This document shows, piece after piece, positions 1 through 8,522 of a stretch of DNA of 64,000 bases (the first letter of the stretch is position 1; each line of letters starts with the position of its first letter). The position numbers were made by a program, and so were the translations under genes. The notes beneath the pieces are model-generated. The model had not been told where the DNA came from, did not search any database, and saw only the letters and a list, made by a program, of their open reading frames with translations. The stretch comes from Pseudomethylobacillus aquaticus (GTDB lineage: Bacteria > Pseudomonadota > Gammaproteobacteria > Burkholderiales > Methylophilaceae), in NCBI RefSeq assembly GCF_003730115.1, contig NZ_RJVP01000001.1, forward strand, positions 248,001-312,000, read 5' to 3'.

Positions 1-69
1 CAGGCCATCATCCGCCTGGAACATGATGAAACCCCGCTGAATGCCAGTACCACAGCCTCACCAGCGTAA
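1..69 (+). CDS. 3' end of a gene cut by the left edge
   Basis: An open frame enters from the left edge and ends in TAA at 67-69, giving 22 residues ending NASTTASPA. The next gene's ribosome binding site lies 10 bp beyond the stop, so the two are probably co-transcribed. The tail is too short to assign to a family. Confidence 0.5.
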   Translation, partial: QAIIRLEHDETPLNASTTASPA

Positions 70-88
70 GAACTCAAAAGGAGCAACC

Positions 89-586
89 ATGGATATGCGA
101 ACTTTGCTGGGCCTCGCCCTGCTACTGCCGATGCTGGCAGTGGCCGCCGAGACCGGTACCGCACTCAAGGACGACAGTCTGCGTGCCGAACCCTACGCCG
201 ATGCCAGGCTGAGCGGGAAATTCACGCGCGGCGAAAAACTGGAGATCACCGGCAAGCAAGGGGCCTGGCTCAAGGTCAAGACCGCCAAGTCCACCGGCTG
301 GGTACGCTTGCTGTCCGTCAAACGTGGCAGCAGCACAGCGGGCAGCAGCGCAACCGGCGTGCTCAATGTGGCCAGCGGTCGCGCTGGCACCGGCCAGGTG
401 GTATCCACTACCGGGGTACGCGGCCTGAGCGCCGAGGAACTGAAGGCCGCCAGCTACAACGCGGCGGAAGTACAGCTGCTGGAAAGTTACACCGTCACTC
501 AGACACAAGCGCAGCAATTCGCCGTCAGCGGCAAGCTCGGTGCGATCGAGTTCAAGGGCCTGGCGGCCAGCAAGGAGGCAGAATGA
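89..586 (+). CDS. Exported bacterial SH3 (SH3b) domain protein
   Basis: A 165-residue protein with a signal peptide at residues 1-20 (hydrophobic LLGLALLLPMLAVAA). An SH3b-like beta domain follows at about residues 24-77, with the family pattern of a variable strand, a GEKLEITG turn and a GWVRL end. Such domains often bind cell-wall peptides. The C-terminal half is low in complexity (Ser, Thr, Gly and Ala rich) and matches no family I know. The ATG at 89 was preferred over an upstream in-frame start at 41 because AAAGGAG lies just before it and the signal peptide begins there. Its stop overlaps the next start by 4 bp, so it is translationally coupled to the M48 protease. The family is fairly sure; the role is unknown. 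Confidence 0.8.
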   Translation: MDMRTLLGLALLLPMLAVAAETGTALKDDSLRAEPYADARLSGKFTRGEKLEITGKQGAWLKVKTAKSTGWVRLLSVKRGSSTAGSSATGVLNVASGRAGTGQVVSTTGVRGLSAEELKAASYNAAEVQLLESYTVTQTQAQQFAVSGKLGAIEFKGLAASKEAE

Positions 587-1482
587 AACCCCGTCACGCA
601 CTATTGCTGAGCACACTGCTTTGCTCTGGTCTCGCGGTGAGCAGCCAGGCGCACGCTTTTGATCTGGGTAATGCGCTCAAGGACGCCGTCAAACAACAGA
701 CTGGCGGTGCAGCCACGGCTGGCAGTGAAGTGCAGACTCCGGCAGGCAGCGCTGCCACGCAAACCAGCTTCAACTGGAAGAGCCCTTCCGCTGAAGAGGA
801 GATGGCGCTGGGTCGCCAGCTTGCCGGCAACCTGCTGGGTGCTGCGCCGCTAGTCAAGGACGCCAAGTTGCAGGCCTATGTGAACCAGGTCGGCCGCTGG
901 GTCGCGAGCCAAACCGACCGCCAGCAGCTGGCCTGGCATTTTGGGGTGATCGACAGTGACGACCTCAACGCCTTTGCCACGCCAGGCGGTTACATCCTGA
1001 TCACCAAAGGCTTGTACCGTAAACTCGATAACGAAGCTCAGCTGGCTGGTGTGCTCGGACATGAGGTCGCGCATGTGGTGAAGAAACACCATCTCAAAGT
1101 GTTGCAAAAATCACAGCTGCTCAATCTGGGCGCCAGCGTCATCGGTGACAAGGTAGGCAAAGGCAATCAGACCATAGACAAGGTGATAGGCAGCGGTGCC
1201 GAGATGATGGCGCGTGGCCTGGATAAAGATGCCGAATATGAAGCAGACCGCGTGGGTGTGGCCCTCAGCGTGCGCGCTGGTTACGACGGCTATGGCCTGC
1301 CCGAGGTGCTGCAGACACTGGGGCAGGTCAATCAGAGCGACGACAGTGTGACCTTGCTGTTCAAAACACATCCGTCGCCGGAAGACCGGCTGACCCGGCT
1401 GGGGGACGCGATCGGCAGCCGCCTGGACGGCGTGAACGAGGGCAAGTTGCTGGCAGACCGTTTCTATCGCCTGCCCAAGTAA
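583..1482 (+). CDS. Exported M48-family zinc metalloprotease
   Basis: A 299-residue protein with a signal peptide ending near SSQAHA (about residue 25), so it should act in the periplasm. The zinc motif HEVAH is at residues 160-164 and the third ligand is probably Glu220 in the motif EADRVG. The surrounding GGYILITKGL and ELAGVLGHE-like sequence is typical of the M48 (Ste24/HtpX/BepA) fold. It lacks the membrane helices of HtpX and the TPR domain of BepA, so it belongs with the short LoiP/YcaL-like or YggG-like secreted M48 proteases. It is translationally coupled (ATGA overlap) to the SH3b protein, which may be a targeting partner. Substrate unknown. Confidence 0.88.
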   Translation: MKPRHALLLSTLLCSGLAVSSQAHAFDLGNALKDAVKQQTGGAATAGSEVQTPAGSAATQTSFNWKSPSAEEEMALGRQLAGNLLGAAPLVKDAKLQAYVNQVGRWVASQTDRQQLAWHFGVIDSDDLNAFATPGGYILITKGLYRKLDNEAQLAGVLGHEVAHVVKKHHLKVLQKSQLLNLGASVIGDKVGKGNQTIDKVIGSGAEMMARGLDKDAEYEADRVGVALSVRAGYDGYGLPEVLQTLGQVNQSDDSVTLLFKTHPSPEDRLTRLGDAIGSRLDGVNEGKLLADRFYRLPK

Positions 1483-1731
1483 GATGGCAACTCTGCACCT
1501 GCTACTAGACGTGCTGCCAGTCGGGGTCTGATGCGTCATCATCACGCTTGCATTGCAAGTAACTAGCCGATTTGCGGATTTGTGTGGTACCTTGAATAAA
1601 AAATGAGCACAAGACAATCAAGTGCCAATTGTTGTGACTGTGGCGTTTGCCATGGTGTTTTGAGAATAATCCGGGGTTGATGCACTATTTATTAACATGC
1701 TGTTTATCAACACAATAGGAGTATTCAAATC

Positions 1732-2124
1732 ATGATCGTCAAACGTTTGTTAAGTCTTTTCGTCGCAAGCTCCATCCTGTTCACCGGTAGCATACAGATC
1801 GCGCAAGCGGCCATGGTCAGCTCCGAGCAGGTTGCACAGTCTGCTGGCCTCGCCAGTGCCGAGCAGGACCGTGAGCGTATCTATGCGGCCTTGACACGTG
1901 AAGACGTGCGCAGCGAGCTCATCAAGCGCGGTGTGGATCCGCTGCAAGTCGAGCAACGCGTCGCGGCCCTGACCGATGAAGAAGCCAGCAAGATGGCGAA
2001 CCAGATCGAAAACGCGCCTGCCGGCGGTATCATCGGCGCCATCGTGTTCATCTTCGTGTTGCTGCTGGTCACGGACATCCTCGGCTTCACCAAAGTCTAC
2101 CCGTTCACACGTTCCATACGCTAA
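1732..2124 (+). CDS. PA2779-family small membrane protein
   Basis: A 130-residue protein with an N-terminal signal sequence (about 1-26, ending AQA) and one strongly hydrophobic segment near the C-terminus (GGIIGAIVFIFVLLLVTDILG) followed by a short TKVYPF tail. The middle region (SAEQDRERIYAALTREDVRSEL) and the tail match what I know of the PA2779 family, found next to PA2778-type cysteine peptidases. The start has GGAG six bases upstream. The gene lies 16 bp before the PA2778-like gene, so the two are probably one operon. The biochemical function of the pair is not established; membrane partner or substrate are both possible. Confidence 0.8.
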   Translation: MIVKRLLSLFVASSILFTGSIQIAQAAMVSSEQVAQSAGLASAEQDRERIYAALTREDVRSELIKRGVDPLQVEQRVAALTDEEASKMANQIENAPAGGIIGAIVFIFVLLLVTDILGFTKVYPFTRSIR

Positions 2125-2140
2125 ACCAAGCCGGGCCAGT

Positions 2141-3118
2141 ATGTTGTTGCAGATCCGCACCCGCATACTGGCTTTTGCGTTTCTGCTGCTAGGCAGTTTA
2201 CTGAGTGCTTGCGCTGCGCAAGGCGTGCGTGAAGTCACCCAGAATACCCAGTTACCCAGACAGCACGAGCTGACCGCAACTCCGTTCTTCCCGCAAGCAC
2301 TTTACCAATGCGGCCCGGCTGCCCTCGCTACCACCTTGAATGCCATCGATATCAAGGTCAGCCCTGAACAATTGACGCCCGAAGTCTATATCCCCAGTCG
2401 TCAAGGCAGCCTGCAGGTCGAGATGCTGGCCGCTACACGCAGGCACGGCGCCGTGGCTTATGTGATCCCTGCCAGGCTGGAAGCCTTGCTCCACGAGATC
2501 AGCGCTGGCAATCCGGTGCTGGTGATGCAGAACCTGGGCTTGTCGTTCGCCCCTTCCTGGCATTACGCCGTGGCCATCGGCTATGACCTCAACAAGGAGC
2601 TGGTCTGGCTGCGTTCCGGCACGTTTGAGCGCTTTGAAATGACGCTAAGCGCCTTTGGGCGCACTTGGGCCAGAAGCCAGCACTGGGCCTTTGTTTCCCT
2701 GCCGCCGGGCCGACTGCCGGTCAGCATCGATGCCGATGCAGCGGCCAGAGCACTGGTCGCGTTTGAAAAGAACGCCCCCGCGAGCGCAGCAGAACAGGCT
2801 TATGCCGCGGCCGTGCAGCGCTGGCCGGAGCACCTCGTACTGCTGATGGGCCTGGGCAATAGCGCTTACCGCAACAAAGATCTGCACAAAGCACAGCAGG
2901 CCTTGTTGCAGGCCACACAGCATCACCCCGCCTCTGCTGCGGCACATAACAACCTGGCCACCGTGCTGCTGGAGCAAGGGCAAGGGCCACTCGCCAGGGC
3001 GCATGCCGAACAGGCATTGCAGCTGGCTGCACAGGACCCGGCGCTCAAACAACAGATTGAGCAGACGCTGGCGGACATCCAGACCAAGCTGGATGAGCTG
3101 GACGCGTCCAGCAAGTGA
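2141..3118 (+). CDS. PA2778-family cysteine peptidase lipoprotein with TPR repeats
   Basis: A 325-residue lipoprotein: the lipobox LLSAC places the acylated cysteine at residue 24. A C39-like peptidase fold follows, with the probable catalytic Cys57 in YQCGPAA and His141 in WHYAVAIGYD. The C-terminal third (about 215-315) is Ala/Leu-rich helical sequence with TPR signatures such as AYRNKDLHKAQQALLQA and AHNNLATVLLEQGQ. The ATG at 2141 was chosen because it begins the signal peptide; the open frame extends upstream through the PA2779-like gene in another frame. C39 folds in transporters cleave double-glycine leaders, but this protein has no transporter domains, so its substrate is unknown. Confidence 0.85.
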   Translation: MLLQIRTRILAFAFLLLGSLLSACAAQGVREVTQNTQLPRQHELTATPFFPQALYQCGPAALATTLNAIDIKVSPEQLTPEVYIPSRQGSLQVEMLAATRRHGAVAYVIPARLEALLHEISAGNPVLVMQNLGLSFAPSWHYAVAIGYDLNKELVWLRSGTFERFEMTLSAFGRTWARSQHWAFVSLPPGRLPVSIDADAAARALVAFEKNAPASAAEQAYAAAVQRWPEHLVLLMGLGNSAYRNKDLHKAQQALLQATQHHPASAAAHNNLATVLLEQGQGPLARAHAEQALQLAAQDPALKQQIEQTLADIQTKLDELDASSK

Positions 3119-3165
3119 ACTCCCAGTGAACTCTAAGTGAACTCCCAGTGAACTCTGCGCAGCGA
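3119..3165. repeat. Short imperfect tandem repeat after the PA2778-like gene
   Basis: The phrases CCCAGTGAACTC and TAAGTGAACTC alternate four times immediately after the stop codon at 3118. The copies differ by one or two bases. It is one of many such local duplications at gene ends in this window. The remaining gap up to 3353 shows no gene. Confidence 0.6.
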
Positions 3166-3353
3166 TGCAGTCATATCAATAAGCAGCGCTTTTATTACCA
3201 GGCTTGAACTGCTAATACGCTTGAACTGGTTTTAAGCTATTTCTGACGCCTTCTGTGTTTGAGCGTCTTGTCTCCCTCCGAATACTCACGCCACCGGCTG
3301 CCAGTTAGCCCGGTGTTTTGACAGACCTATTGTAAAAGTTAAAGGAACGACTG

Positions 3354-4682
3354 ATGCAGATCACCCGTACCGCACTTGTGACCCCCCTTCTCACTGGACT
3401 CCTGTTTGGACTTTCCGCGTGTGGCGATGTCGCCCAGTTGCCTGTTTCCGCAGGCATAGGCCCTGACCCTACTTTGCCGCCGCCCAGACAGACGCTGATC
3501 CCCACCGTGAAGACCTCGCCTGCCGTGGGCTGGACCAGCGCTGCCCGACCTGCCGTGGCAGAAGGTCTGCAAGTCACGGCTTATGCCAGTGGCCTGGCCC
3601 ACCCGCGCTGGCTGTACCGCTTGCCGAATGGCGATATGCTGGTGGCAGAAGGCACGGCGCCGCCCAAGGGCGATACCGGCTTCAGCATCAAGCGATGGGT
3701 AGCCAAAATGGTGATGAAGAATGTGGGTGCCAGTGTGGCCAGCCCGAACCGGATCACGCTGCTGCGGGATGCAGATGGCGATGGCAAGGCCGAGCTGCGC
3801 TCCACCTTGTTAGAGGGCCTGCACTCGCCGTTCGGCATGGCGTTGGTCGGCAATGACCTGTACGTGGCCAACGCCGACGCCATCGTGCGCTTCCCGTATC
3901 AGAGCGGTCAGACCCAGATCAGCGCAGCGGGTGAAAAAGTCATCGACCTGCCCGGCCTGCCACTCAACCATCACTGGACCAAGAACATCATCGCCAGCCA
4001 GGACGGCAGCAAACTGTATGCGACGGTAGGCTCCAACAGCAACATCGGCGAGAATGGCATGGACATCGAACAAGGCCGTGCCGCCATCTGGGAGATCGAC
4101 CTGCAAAGCCGCGCGCATCGTATCTTTGCCTCAGGTCTGCGCAATCCCAACGGCATGATGTGGGAACCCCAGACCGGCAGCTTGTGGACGGTGGTCAATG
4201 AGCGCGACGAGATCGGCAGTGACCTGGTGCCGGATTACCTGACCTCGGTCAAGGATGGCGGCTTCTACGGCTGGCCCTACAGTTATTACGGCGATGTGGT
4301 GGATGAGCGCGTGAAACCGCAACAGCCGGAGCTGGTCGCCAAGGCCATCAAGCCGGATTATGCGCTGGGTGCGCACACCGCCTCACTGGGCCTGAGCTGG
4401 TCTGAAGGCGACAAGTTACCGCAACAATTTCGCAGCGGCGCCTTCATCGGCCAGCACGGCTCCTGGAACCGTAACCCGCAAAGTGGCTACAAGGTGATCT
4501 TTGTGCCCTTCAAGGACGGCAAACCAGCGGGTGAGCCGGTCGATGTGCTGACCAGTTTCCTCAGTGCGGACGGCAAGGCACAAGGGCGGCCGGTCGGCGT
4601 GGCCTTCGATGCGCATGGCGCCTTGCTGGTGGCAGATGACGTGGGCAAGACCATCTGGCACGTCACTGCCAAAACAAACTAA
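3354..4682 (+). CDS. Sorbosone/glucose dehydrogenase-like beta-propeller lipoprotein
   Basis: A 442-residue protein with a lipoprotein signal (LLFGLSAC, acylated Cys23). The mature part matches the PQQ-dependent sugar dehydrogenase / L-sorbosone dehydrogenase fold (GSDH family). Visible landmarks are GLAHPRWLYRLPNGDMLVAE, LEGLHSPFGMALVGNDLYVANAD, NLNHHWTKNI-like LPLNHHWTKNI, SGLRNPNGMMWEP, GGFYGWPYSYYG, IGQHGSWNR and GRPVGVAFD, in the usual order. The enzyme should oxidise a sugar or related alcohol in the periplasm using PQQ. The true substrate cannot be read from sequence. The ATG has AAAGGAA seven bases upstream. It has no obvious operon partner; glnE converges on it. Confidence 0.85.
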   Translation: MQITRTALVTPLLTGLLFGLSACGDVAQLPVSAGIGPDPTLPPPRQTLIPTVKTSPAVGWTSAARPAVAEGLQVTAYASGLAHPRWLYRLPNGDMLVAEGTAPPKGDTGFSIKRWVAKMVMKNVGASVASPNRITLLRDADGDGKAELRSTLLEGLHSPFGMALVGNDLYVANADAIVRFPYQSGQTQISAAGEKVIDLPGLPLNHHWTKNIIASQDGSKLYATVGSNSNIGENGMDIEQGRAAIWEIDLQSRAHRIFASGLRNPNGMMWEPQTGSLWTVVNERDEIGSDLVPDYLTSVKDGGFYGWPYSYYGDVVDERVKPQQPELVAKAIKPDYALGAHTASLGLSWSEGDKLPQQFRSGAFIGQHGSWNRNPQSGYKVIFVPFKDGKPAGEPVDVLTSFLSADGKAQGRPVGVAFDAHGALLVADDVGKTIWHVTAKTN

Positions 4683-4763
4683 GGTTGGCGAGCTTAAGCT
4701 CGGCCATCTTAAGCTCGACCAGCTGCGGCACTCCTCCCGGAGGATGCAGCTGGCCAGACCTGC
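4683..4763. repeat. Short local duplication between convergent genes
   Basis: The 81-bp gap between the dehydrogenase and glnE carries repeated CTTAAGCTCG units (two copies about 14 bp apart) and a small dyad CCTCC/GGAGG near 4732-4742. No clear T-tract follows, so a terminator call would be weak. Confidence 0.45.
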
Positions 4764-7508
4764 CTAGCTGAACACCTGATGCCACAAGGCCTGCACGGCC
4801 TTGACGTGCAGGTCCACGTCCTGCCTGGGCAACTGCGCTTTGCTTTGCCCCTGCAGGCGGATGGCATGCTGCAAACGCCTGTATTCGATATAGGCATCGG
4901 CCACCTGTTGCGCCAGCTTCGCCTCCACCAGACCCAGCTCCGCCATGCGTTTAAGCAGCGCGACATTACCAATATTTTCAGTCAATTGCGGCAATTTATT
5001 CGCGTGCTTCAGCACCAGATACTGCACCATGAACTCCACATCGATGATGCCGCCACGGTCATGCTTCAGATCGAACAGTTTGGAGGCGTTAGGATGGCCC
5101 GCGTGCATCTTTTCGCGCATGTCGACCACCGCCTGTTTCAACCCGGCCGGTTCACGCGCTTGCCTCAATACGGCATCGCGGATCTGCTCGAAGCGGCGAC
5201 CAATGGCCGCATCCCCGGCGACGAAACGCGCTCGCGTCAAGGCCTGATGCTCCCATAGCCAGGCTTTGTGGCGCTGGTAATCCTCGAACGCCTCCACCGT
5301 GCTGACCAGCAGGCCGCTGGCACCGTCCGGGCGCAGCGCCAGATCGGTTTCGTAAAGCATGCCGGCCGAGGTCAGGCTGTTGCACCAGTTATTGATACGC
5401 TGTGCGAAACGCGCATACACCTCACCGGCGCCGTCCGCGGCATCGTCGTACAGAAAGATGATGTCCAGATCCGAGGCGTAACCCAGCTCTCTGCCCCCCA
5501 GCTTGCCATAGCCTATGATGGCGAAGGCCGGCACATCGCGGTGTTTGCCGCGCAAGGTCGGCCAGATCACCGCCAATGTCGTTTGCAGAACGAGTTCCGC
5601 CAGTGCGCTCAGGTAATCAGACAGGGTACGCAAAGGCAACTCACCTGCCACATCCTTGACCGCAAAGCGGAATACCCAGGCATGCTTGAAATGGCGCATC
5701 ACGTCCATCTGGCGTTCCACGTCGCCTTCCACCTCGCTCAAACGACGTTGCAGCTCGGCACGCATCAGGCTGAAATCGGGAGCGCTGTACAGGTTGCGGG
5801 TATCCAGCAGCTCATCGAGCAGGATGGGGTGCTGCGACAAGTACTGAACCAGCCAGGGGCTGGCCGCCGCCAGCTTGATGATCAAACCCAGCGCATCCGG
5901 ATACTCTGCCAGCAAGGCCAGATAGCTGGCACGGCGGCAGATGTTCTCCAGCAGGTCACTCACACGTAGCAGCACCTGATCCGGCAAGGGTTGTGTGCCT
6001 GCCTGCTGGATCAACAGCGGCATCACACGATCCAGCCGCTGGCGGCTCAGCTCGGGCAGGCTGCGGTAGCGACTGCTGGCGCGCAAGCCCTGCAGCCGCT
6101 GGTAACTGACCGCCGCTTCCTGATAGCCCAGCGATTGCAGCAATGCCTGCGCAGCTGTCGCCTCCATCAGTCCCAGCCAGAGCTGGTTGGGGCCATGGTC
6201 GGCCGCCACCCTGGCTTCGGCGGGCTCGTCGAACAATTCATTGAAATGCTGCTGCACGCGCTGACGGTGCACATCCAGCGCTGCCCGCAAGGCTGGCCAG
6301 TCGGCATGGCCCATCGCCAGCGCGATGCGTGCCTGCCCTTCTGCATGCTTGGGCAGCTCCTGTGTCTGCGCATCTTCCACATACTGCAGGCGATGTTCCA
6401 GATTGCGCAAGTAGCAATAAGCCTCGCGTAGCTCGGTCACCACTTCAGCCGCAAGCAGCCCTTTTTGTTCCAGCAAGGGCAGCACCGCCAAGGTCGGCTT
6501 GATCTGCAGGCTGGCATCACTGCCGCCGCGGATCAACTGGAACACCTGGGCGATGAATTCCACTTCGCGTATGCCGCCTGGCCCCAGCTTGATGTTGTCG
6601 AACATGTCGCGGCGTGCCACGTCACGCTGGATCTGCAGTTTGAGGTCGCGCATGGAGGCGAACGCACCGTAATCCAGGTATTTGCGGAACACAAAGGGCT
6701 TGAGCAGCGTGGCCAATGCCTGCGGTGGGCCAGCCACGACACGCCCCTTGATCCAGGCATAGCGCTCCCATTCGCGCCCCAGGTTCTGGTAATAATCTTC
6801 CAGCATGGCCAGGCTGCAAGCCAGCGGCCCTTCCGAACCATATGGACGCAGGCGCATGTCCACACGGAACACAAAACCATCCACGGTGGTTTCGTCGATG
6901 GCGGCGATGAGCTTCTTGCCCAGGCGCGTGAAGAACTCGCTGTTGCTGATGGGTTTGGTGGCGTCCGTCTCACCGTCTTCTTCGAACGCAAAGATCAGGT
7001 CGATATCGGAGGAGACATTCAACTCGCCGCCGCCCAGCTTGCCCATGCCCACCACGATCAGTTGCTGTGGCTGCCCCGTTTCGCCGATGGGCTTGCCATA
7101 GACGGCTGTCGTCCATGGCATCAAATGCTGCAAAGCGTGTTGCACGCACACCTCGGCCAGCGCGCTGATCACCTGCATCACCTCGTTGAGGTCACCCAGC
7201 CCGTTCAAATCGCGCGCCATCAAGCTCAGCATCACACGCTGGCGTAACTTGCGCAGCGCACGTTTCAGCTCCACTTCATTGCTGACCGGGCATTGCGCCA
7301 GCCAGTCGCGCATGGCATCGGCATGCCAGGGTTGATGCAGGGTTTGCAGCAGCTCGGCGAGCAAGCTGGCATCGCTGTTAAGCAGACGCTGCGCATAGGG
7401 GCTACAGCGCACCAGATGCTGCAATCGGGCGATATCTGTATGCTCGGCAGCGCTGGTGTTCAGCAAGGTGTTCAGATCGGTCATGCGTGTATCCGGCGTT
7501 AGAGTCAC
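4764..7508 (-). CDS. glnE: Glutamine synthetase adenylyltransferase/deadenylyltransferase
   Basis: A 914-residue bifunctional regulator that adds AMP to, or removes it from, glutamine synthetase in response to PII and glutamine. Both nucleotidyltransferase cores are present. The N-terminal one has GMGKLGGGELNVSSDIDLIF and the C-terminal one has GYGKLGGRELGYASDLDIIF, each with the metal-binding DxD. The phrases GPGGIREVEFI and RGGIIDVEFMVQYLV mark the linked GlnE helical domains. Length is in the usual range (about 900-950). ATG starts exist at residue 1 (7508) and residue 9 (7484); the second is plausible. Codons 12-19 of the gene (7441-7463) are duplicated 1.2 kb away near prfC. No glutamine synthetase or PII gene is in the window, but amt is. 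Confidence 0.96.
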   Translation of the reverse strand: MTLTPDTRMTDLNTLLNTSAAEHTDIARLQHLVRCSPYAQRLLNSDASLLAELLQTLHQPWHADAMRDWLAQCPVSNEVELKRALRKLRQRVMLSLMARDLNGLGDLNEVMQVISALAEVCVQHALQHLMPWTTAVYGKPIGETGQPQQLIVVGMGKLGGGELNVSSDIDLIFAFEEDGETDATKPISNSEFFTRLGKKLIAAIDETTVDGFVFRVDMRLRPYGSEGPLACSLAMLEDYYQNLGREWERYAWIKGRVVAGPPQALATLLKPFVFRKYLDYGAFASMRDLKLQIQRDVARRDMFDNIKLGPGGIREVEFIAQVFQLIRGGSDASLQIKPTLAVLPLLEQKGLLAAEVVTELREAYCYLRNLEHRLQYVEDAQTQELPKHAEGQARIALAMGHADWPALRAALDVHRQRVQQHFNELFDEPAEARVAADHGPNQLWLGLMEATAAQALLQSLGYQEAAVSYQRLQGLRASSRYRSLPELSRQRLDRVMPLLIQQAGTQPLPDQVLLRVSDLLENICRRASYLALLAEYPDALGLIIKLAAASPWLVQYLSQHPILLDELLDTRNLYSAPDFSLMRAELQRRLSEVEGDVERQMDVMRHFKHAWVFRFAVKDVAGELPLRTLSDYLSALAELVLQTTLAVIWPTLRGKHRDVPAFAIIGYGKLGGRELGYASDLDIIFLYDDAADGAGEVYARFAQRINNWCNSLTSAGMLYETDLALRPDGASGLLVSTVEAFEDYQRHKAWLWEHQALTRARFVAGDAAIGRRFEQIRDAVLRQAREPAGLKQAVVDMREKMHAGHPNASKLFDLKHDRGGIIDVEFMVQYLVLKHANKLPQLTENIGNVALLKRMAELGLVEAKLAQQVADAYIEYRRLQHAIRLQGQSKAQLPRQDVDLHVKAVQALWHQVFS
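7441..7463. repeat. Left copy of a 23-bp direct repeat flanking the FitAB insert
   Basis: This stretch inside the 5' end of glnE matches 8669-8691 at 22 of 23 positions, same orientation. Its core is GGCAGCGCTGGTGTTCAG. The two copies bracket 1.2 kb containing dyad-rich DNA and the FitAB pair. Confidence 0.75.
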
Positions 7509-7677
7509 GGTTGATTATATGCAGAAGTCGGGCTCCGGAATTGACTATTGCCCGTTTTGACAGCGCCTAGTTGTCAAATCAAATTCAGGTTAATGACTTT
7601 TTAGTAGTCGCTATCTGACCTGACAGATACCGATTTGACAGAAGTGACTGTCCGATTAAATCGGAACTACTACAAAT

Positions 7678-7745
7678 AATAATAGAGTCAGGCACGATAT
7701 TGAGGTTGCGTTGTTTCTCTGAATATCGTGCCTGACTCTATTATT
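7678..7745. repeat. Perfect 24-bp inverted repeat with a 20-base loop
   Basis: The arms 7678-7701 and 7722-7745 are perfectly complementary (core GAGTCAGGCACGATATT) and enclose 20 bases. The outer six base pairs are AATAAT/ATTATT. There is no T-tract after the stem and no nearby gene end on the plus strand, so a terminator role is unlikely. A small mobile element with terminal repeats, or a REP-type element, fits better. Confidence 0.85.
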
Positions 7746-7778
7746 GTTACGCGTAGATCTGCATTAGGCCATGCGCTC

Positions 7779-7813
7779 TTGTCCAATGCAATCAATATAA
7801 ATATAATGATTGC
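7779..7813 (+). promoter_or_regulatory. Sigma-70 promoter and operator of fitAB
   Basis: TTGTCC (7779-7784) is followed after 17 bases by a perfect TATAAT (7802-7807). The inverted pair GCAATCA (7788-7794) and TGATTGC (7807-7813) frames the -10 box, and a third GCAATCA spans the start codon (7837-7843). This suits autorepression by a ribbon-helix-helix antitoxin, as known for FitA. Confidence 0.65.
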
Positions 7814-7842
7814 GTTGATATCTTTAATTTATTGAGGCAATC

Positions 7843-8100
7843 ATGGCTAGTGTTACTATAAGAAACCTGCCCGATGAAGTGCATCGCGCGCTTCGCGTAC
7901 GGGCTGCCACACATGGGCGCAGCACAGAGGCCGAAATCCGCGACATTCTGGAAATGATCGTCAAACCGCCAGAACGCATCAAGCTCGGTTCGTTGCTGGC
8001 TTCCATCGCCCGCGAGGCGGGTGGCCTGACTGATGCTGAAGCCGAGGGCTTCAATCAGCTCCGTGACAAGATCCCGGCTGAACCAATGAGGTTTGAATGA
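7843..8100 (+). CDS. fitA: FitA-like ribbon-helix-helix antitoxin
   Basis: An 85-residue protein beginning ASVTIRNLPDEVHRALRVRA, the classic RHH (Arc/MetJ) DNA-binding segment of FitA-type antitoxins. A flexible C-terminus (about residues 45-85) would wrap the toxin. TTGAGG precedes the ATG. The stop overlaps the toxin start (ATGA). It should neutralise the adjacent PIN toxin and repress the pair through the GCAATCA sites. The gene symbol rests on family resemblance. Confidence 0.85.
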   Translation: MASVTIRNLPDEVHRALRVRAATHGRSTEAEIRDILEMIVKPPERIKLGSLLASIAREAGGLTDAEAEGFNQLRDKIPAEPMRFE

Positions 8101-8522
8101 TTGTCCTGGATACCAACGTCATCTCCGAGCTATGGAAAGGCGAGCCAAATCCAAACGTGCTGGCCTGGATCGATGCGCAAACTGTTGAAACGCTCTACCT
8201 GTCTGCCATCACGGTAGCCGAGCTGCGTTTTGGTCTGGCAACAATGCCGGAAGGCAAGCGGCGCGCAATCTATCAAAAGCGCTTGGAACAAGAGGTTTTG
8301 CCGACGTTTGCGGGCAGAGTGCTGCCCTTTGACCTGGATGCTTCGCAGGCCTATGCCGACTTGATGACACGGGCGAAGGCAGCAGGGAAAGCCATCGGCA
8401 AGGAAGACGGCTATATCGCCGCCACGGCCTTTCTGGGGAAGCTCACGGTGGCCACTCGCGACACCAGCCCTTTTGAAGCAGCAGGGCTTAATGTCGTCAA
8501 CCCTTGGACAGCTGCGATTTGA
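8097..8522 (+). CDS. fitB: FitB/VapC-type PIN-domain toxin
   Basis: A 141-residue PIN-domain ribonuclease. The acidic active-site residues are visible: Asp5 in MIVLDTNVISEL, the Glu in SAITVAELRFGL and the later Asp in KEDGYIAATAF. Such toxins cut RNA, often tRNA or rRNA, when the antitoxin is lost. It is translationally coupled to fitA by a 4-bp overlap. The pair sits inside a segment bracketed by 23-bp direct repeats, which suggests it was acquired. It appears intact. Confidence 0.88.
   Translation: MIVLDTNVISELWKGEPNPNVLAWIDAQTVETLYLSAITVAELRFGLATMPEGKRRAIYQKRLEQEVLPTFAGRVLPFDLDASQAYADLMTRAKAAGKAIGKEDGYIAATAFLGKLTVATRDTSPFEAAGLNVVNPWTAAI

Larger units (their letters stand above)
7509..7842. 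other. Dyad-rich intergenic region between glnE and fitA
   Basis: This 334-bp gap has no gene but unusually many inverted repeats. TTTGACA...TGTCAAA lies at about 7556-7578. TATCTG/CAGATA lies near 7613-7630. CCGATTT (7630-7636) pairs with AAATCGG (7658-7664). The palindrome TCCGATT-A-AATCGGA lies at 7651-7665. A 24-bp perfect inverted repeat lies at 7678-7745. The right end holds the fitAB promoter and operator. It looks like one or more REP- or MITE-type elements rather than ordinary spacer. Confidence 0.6.
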
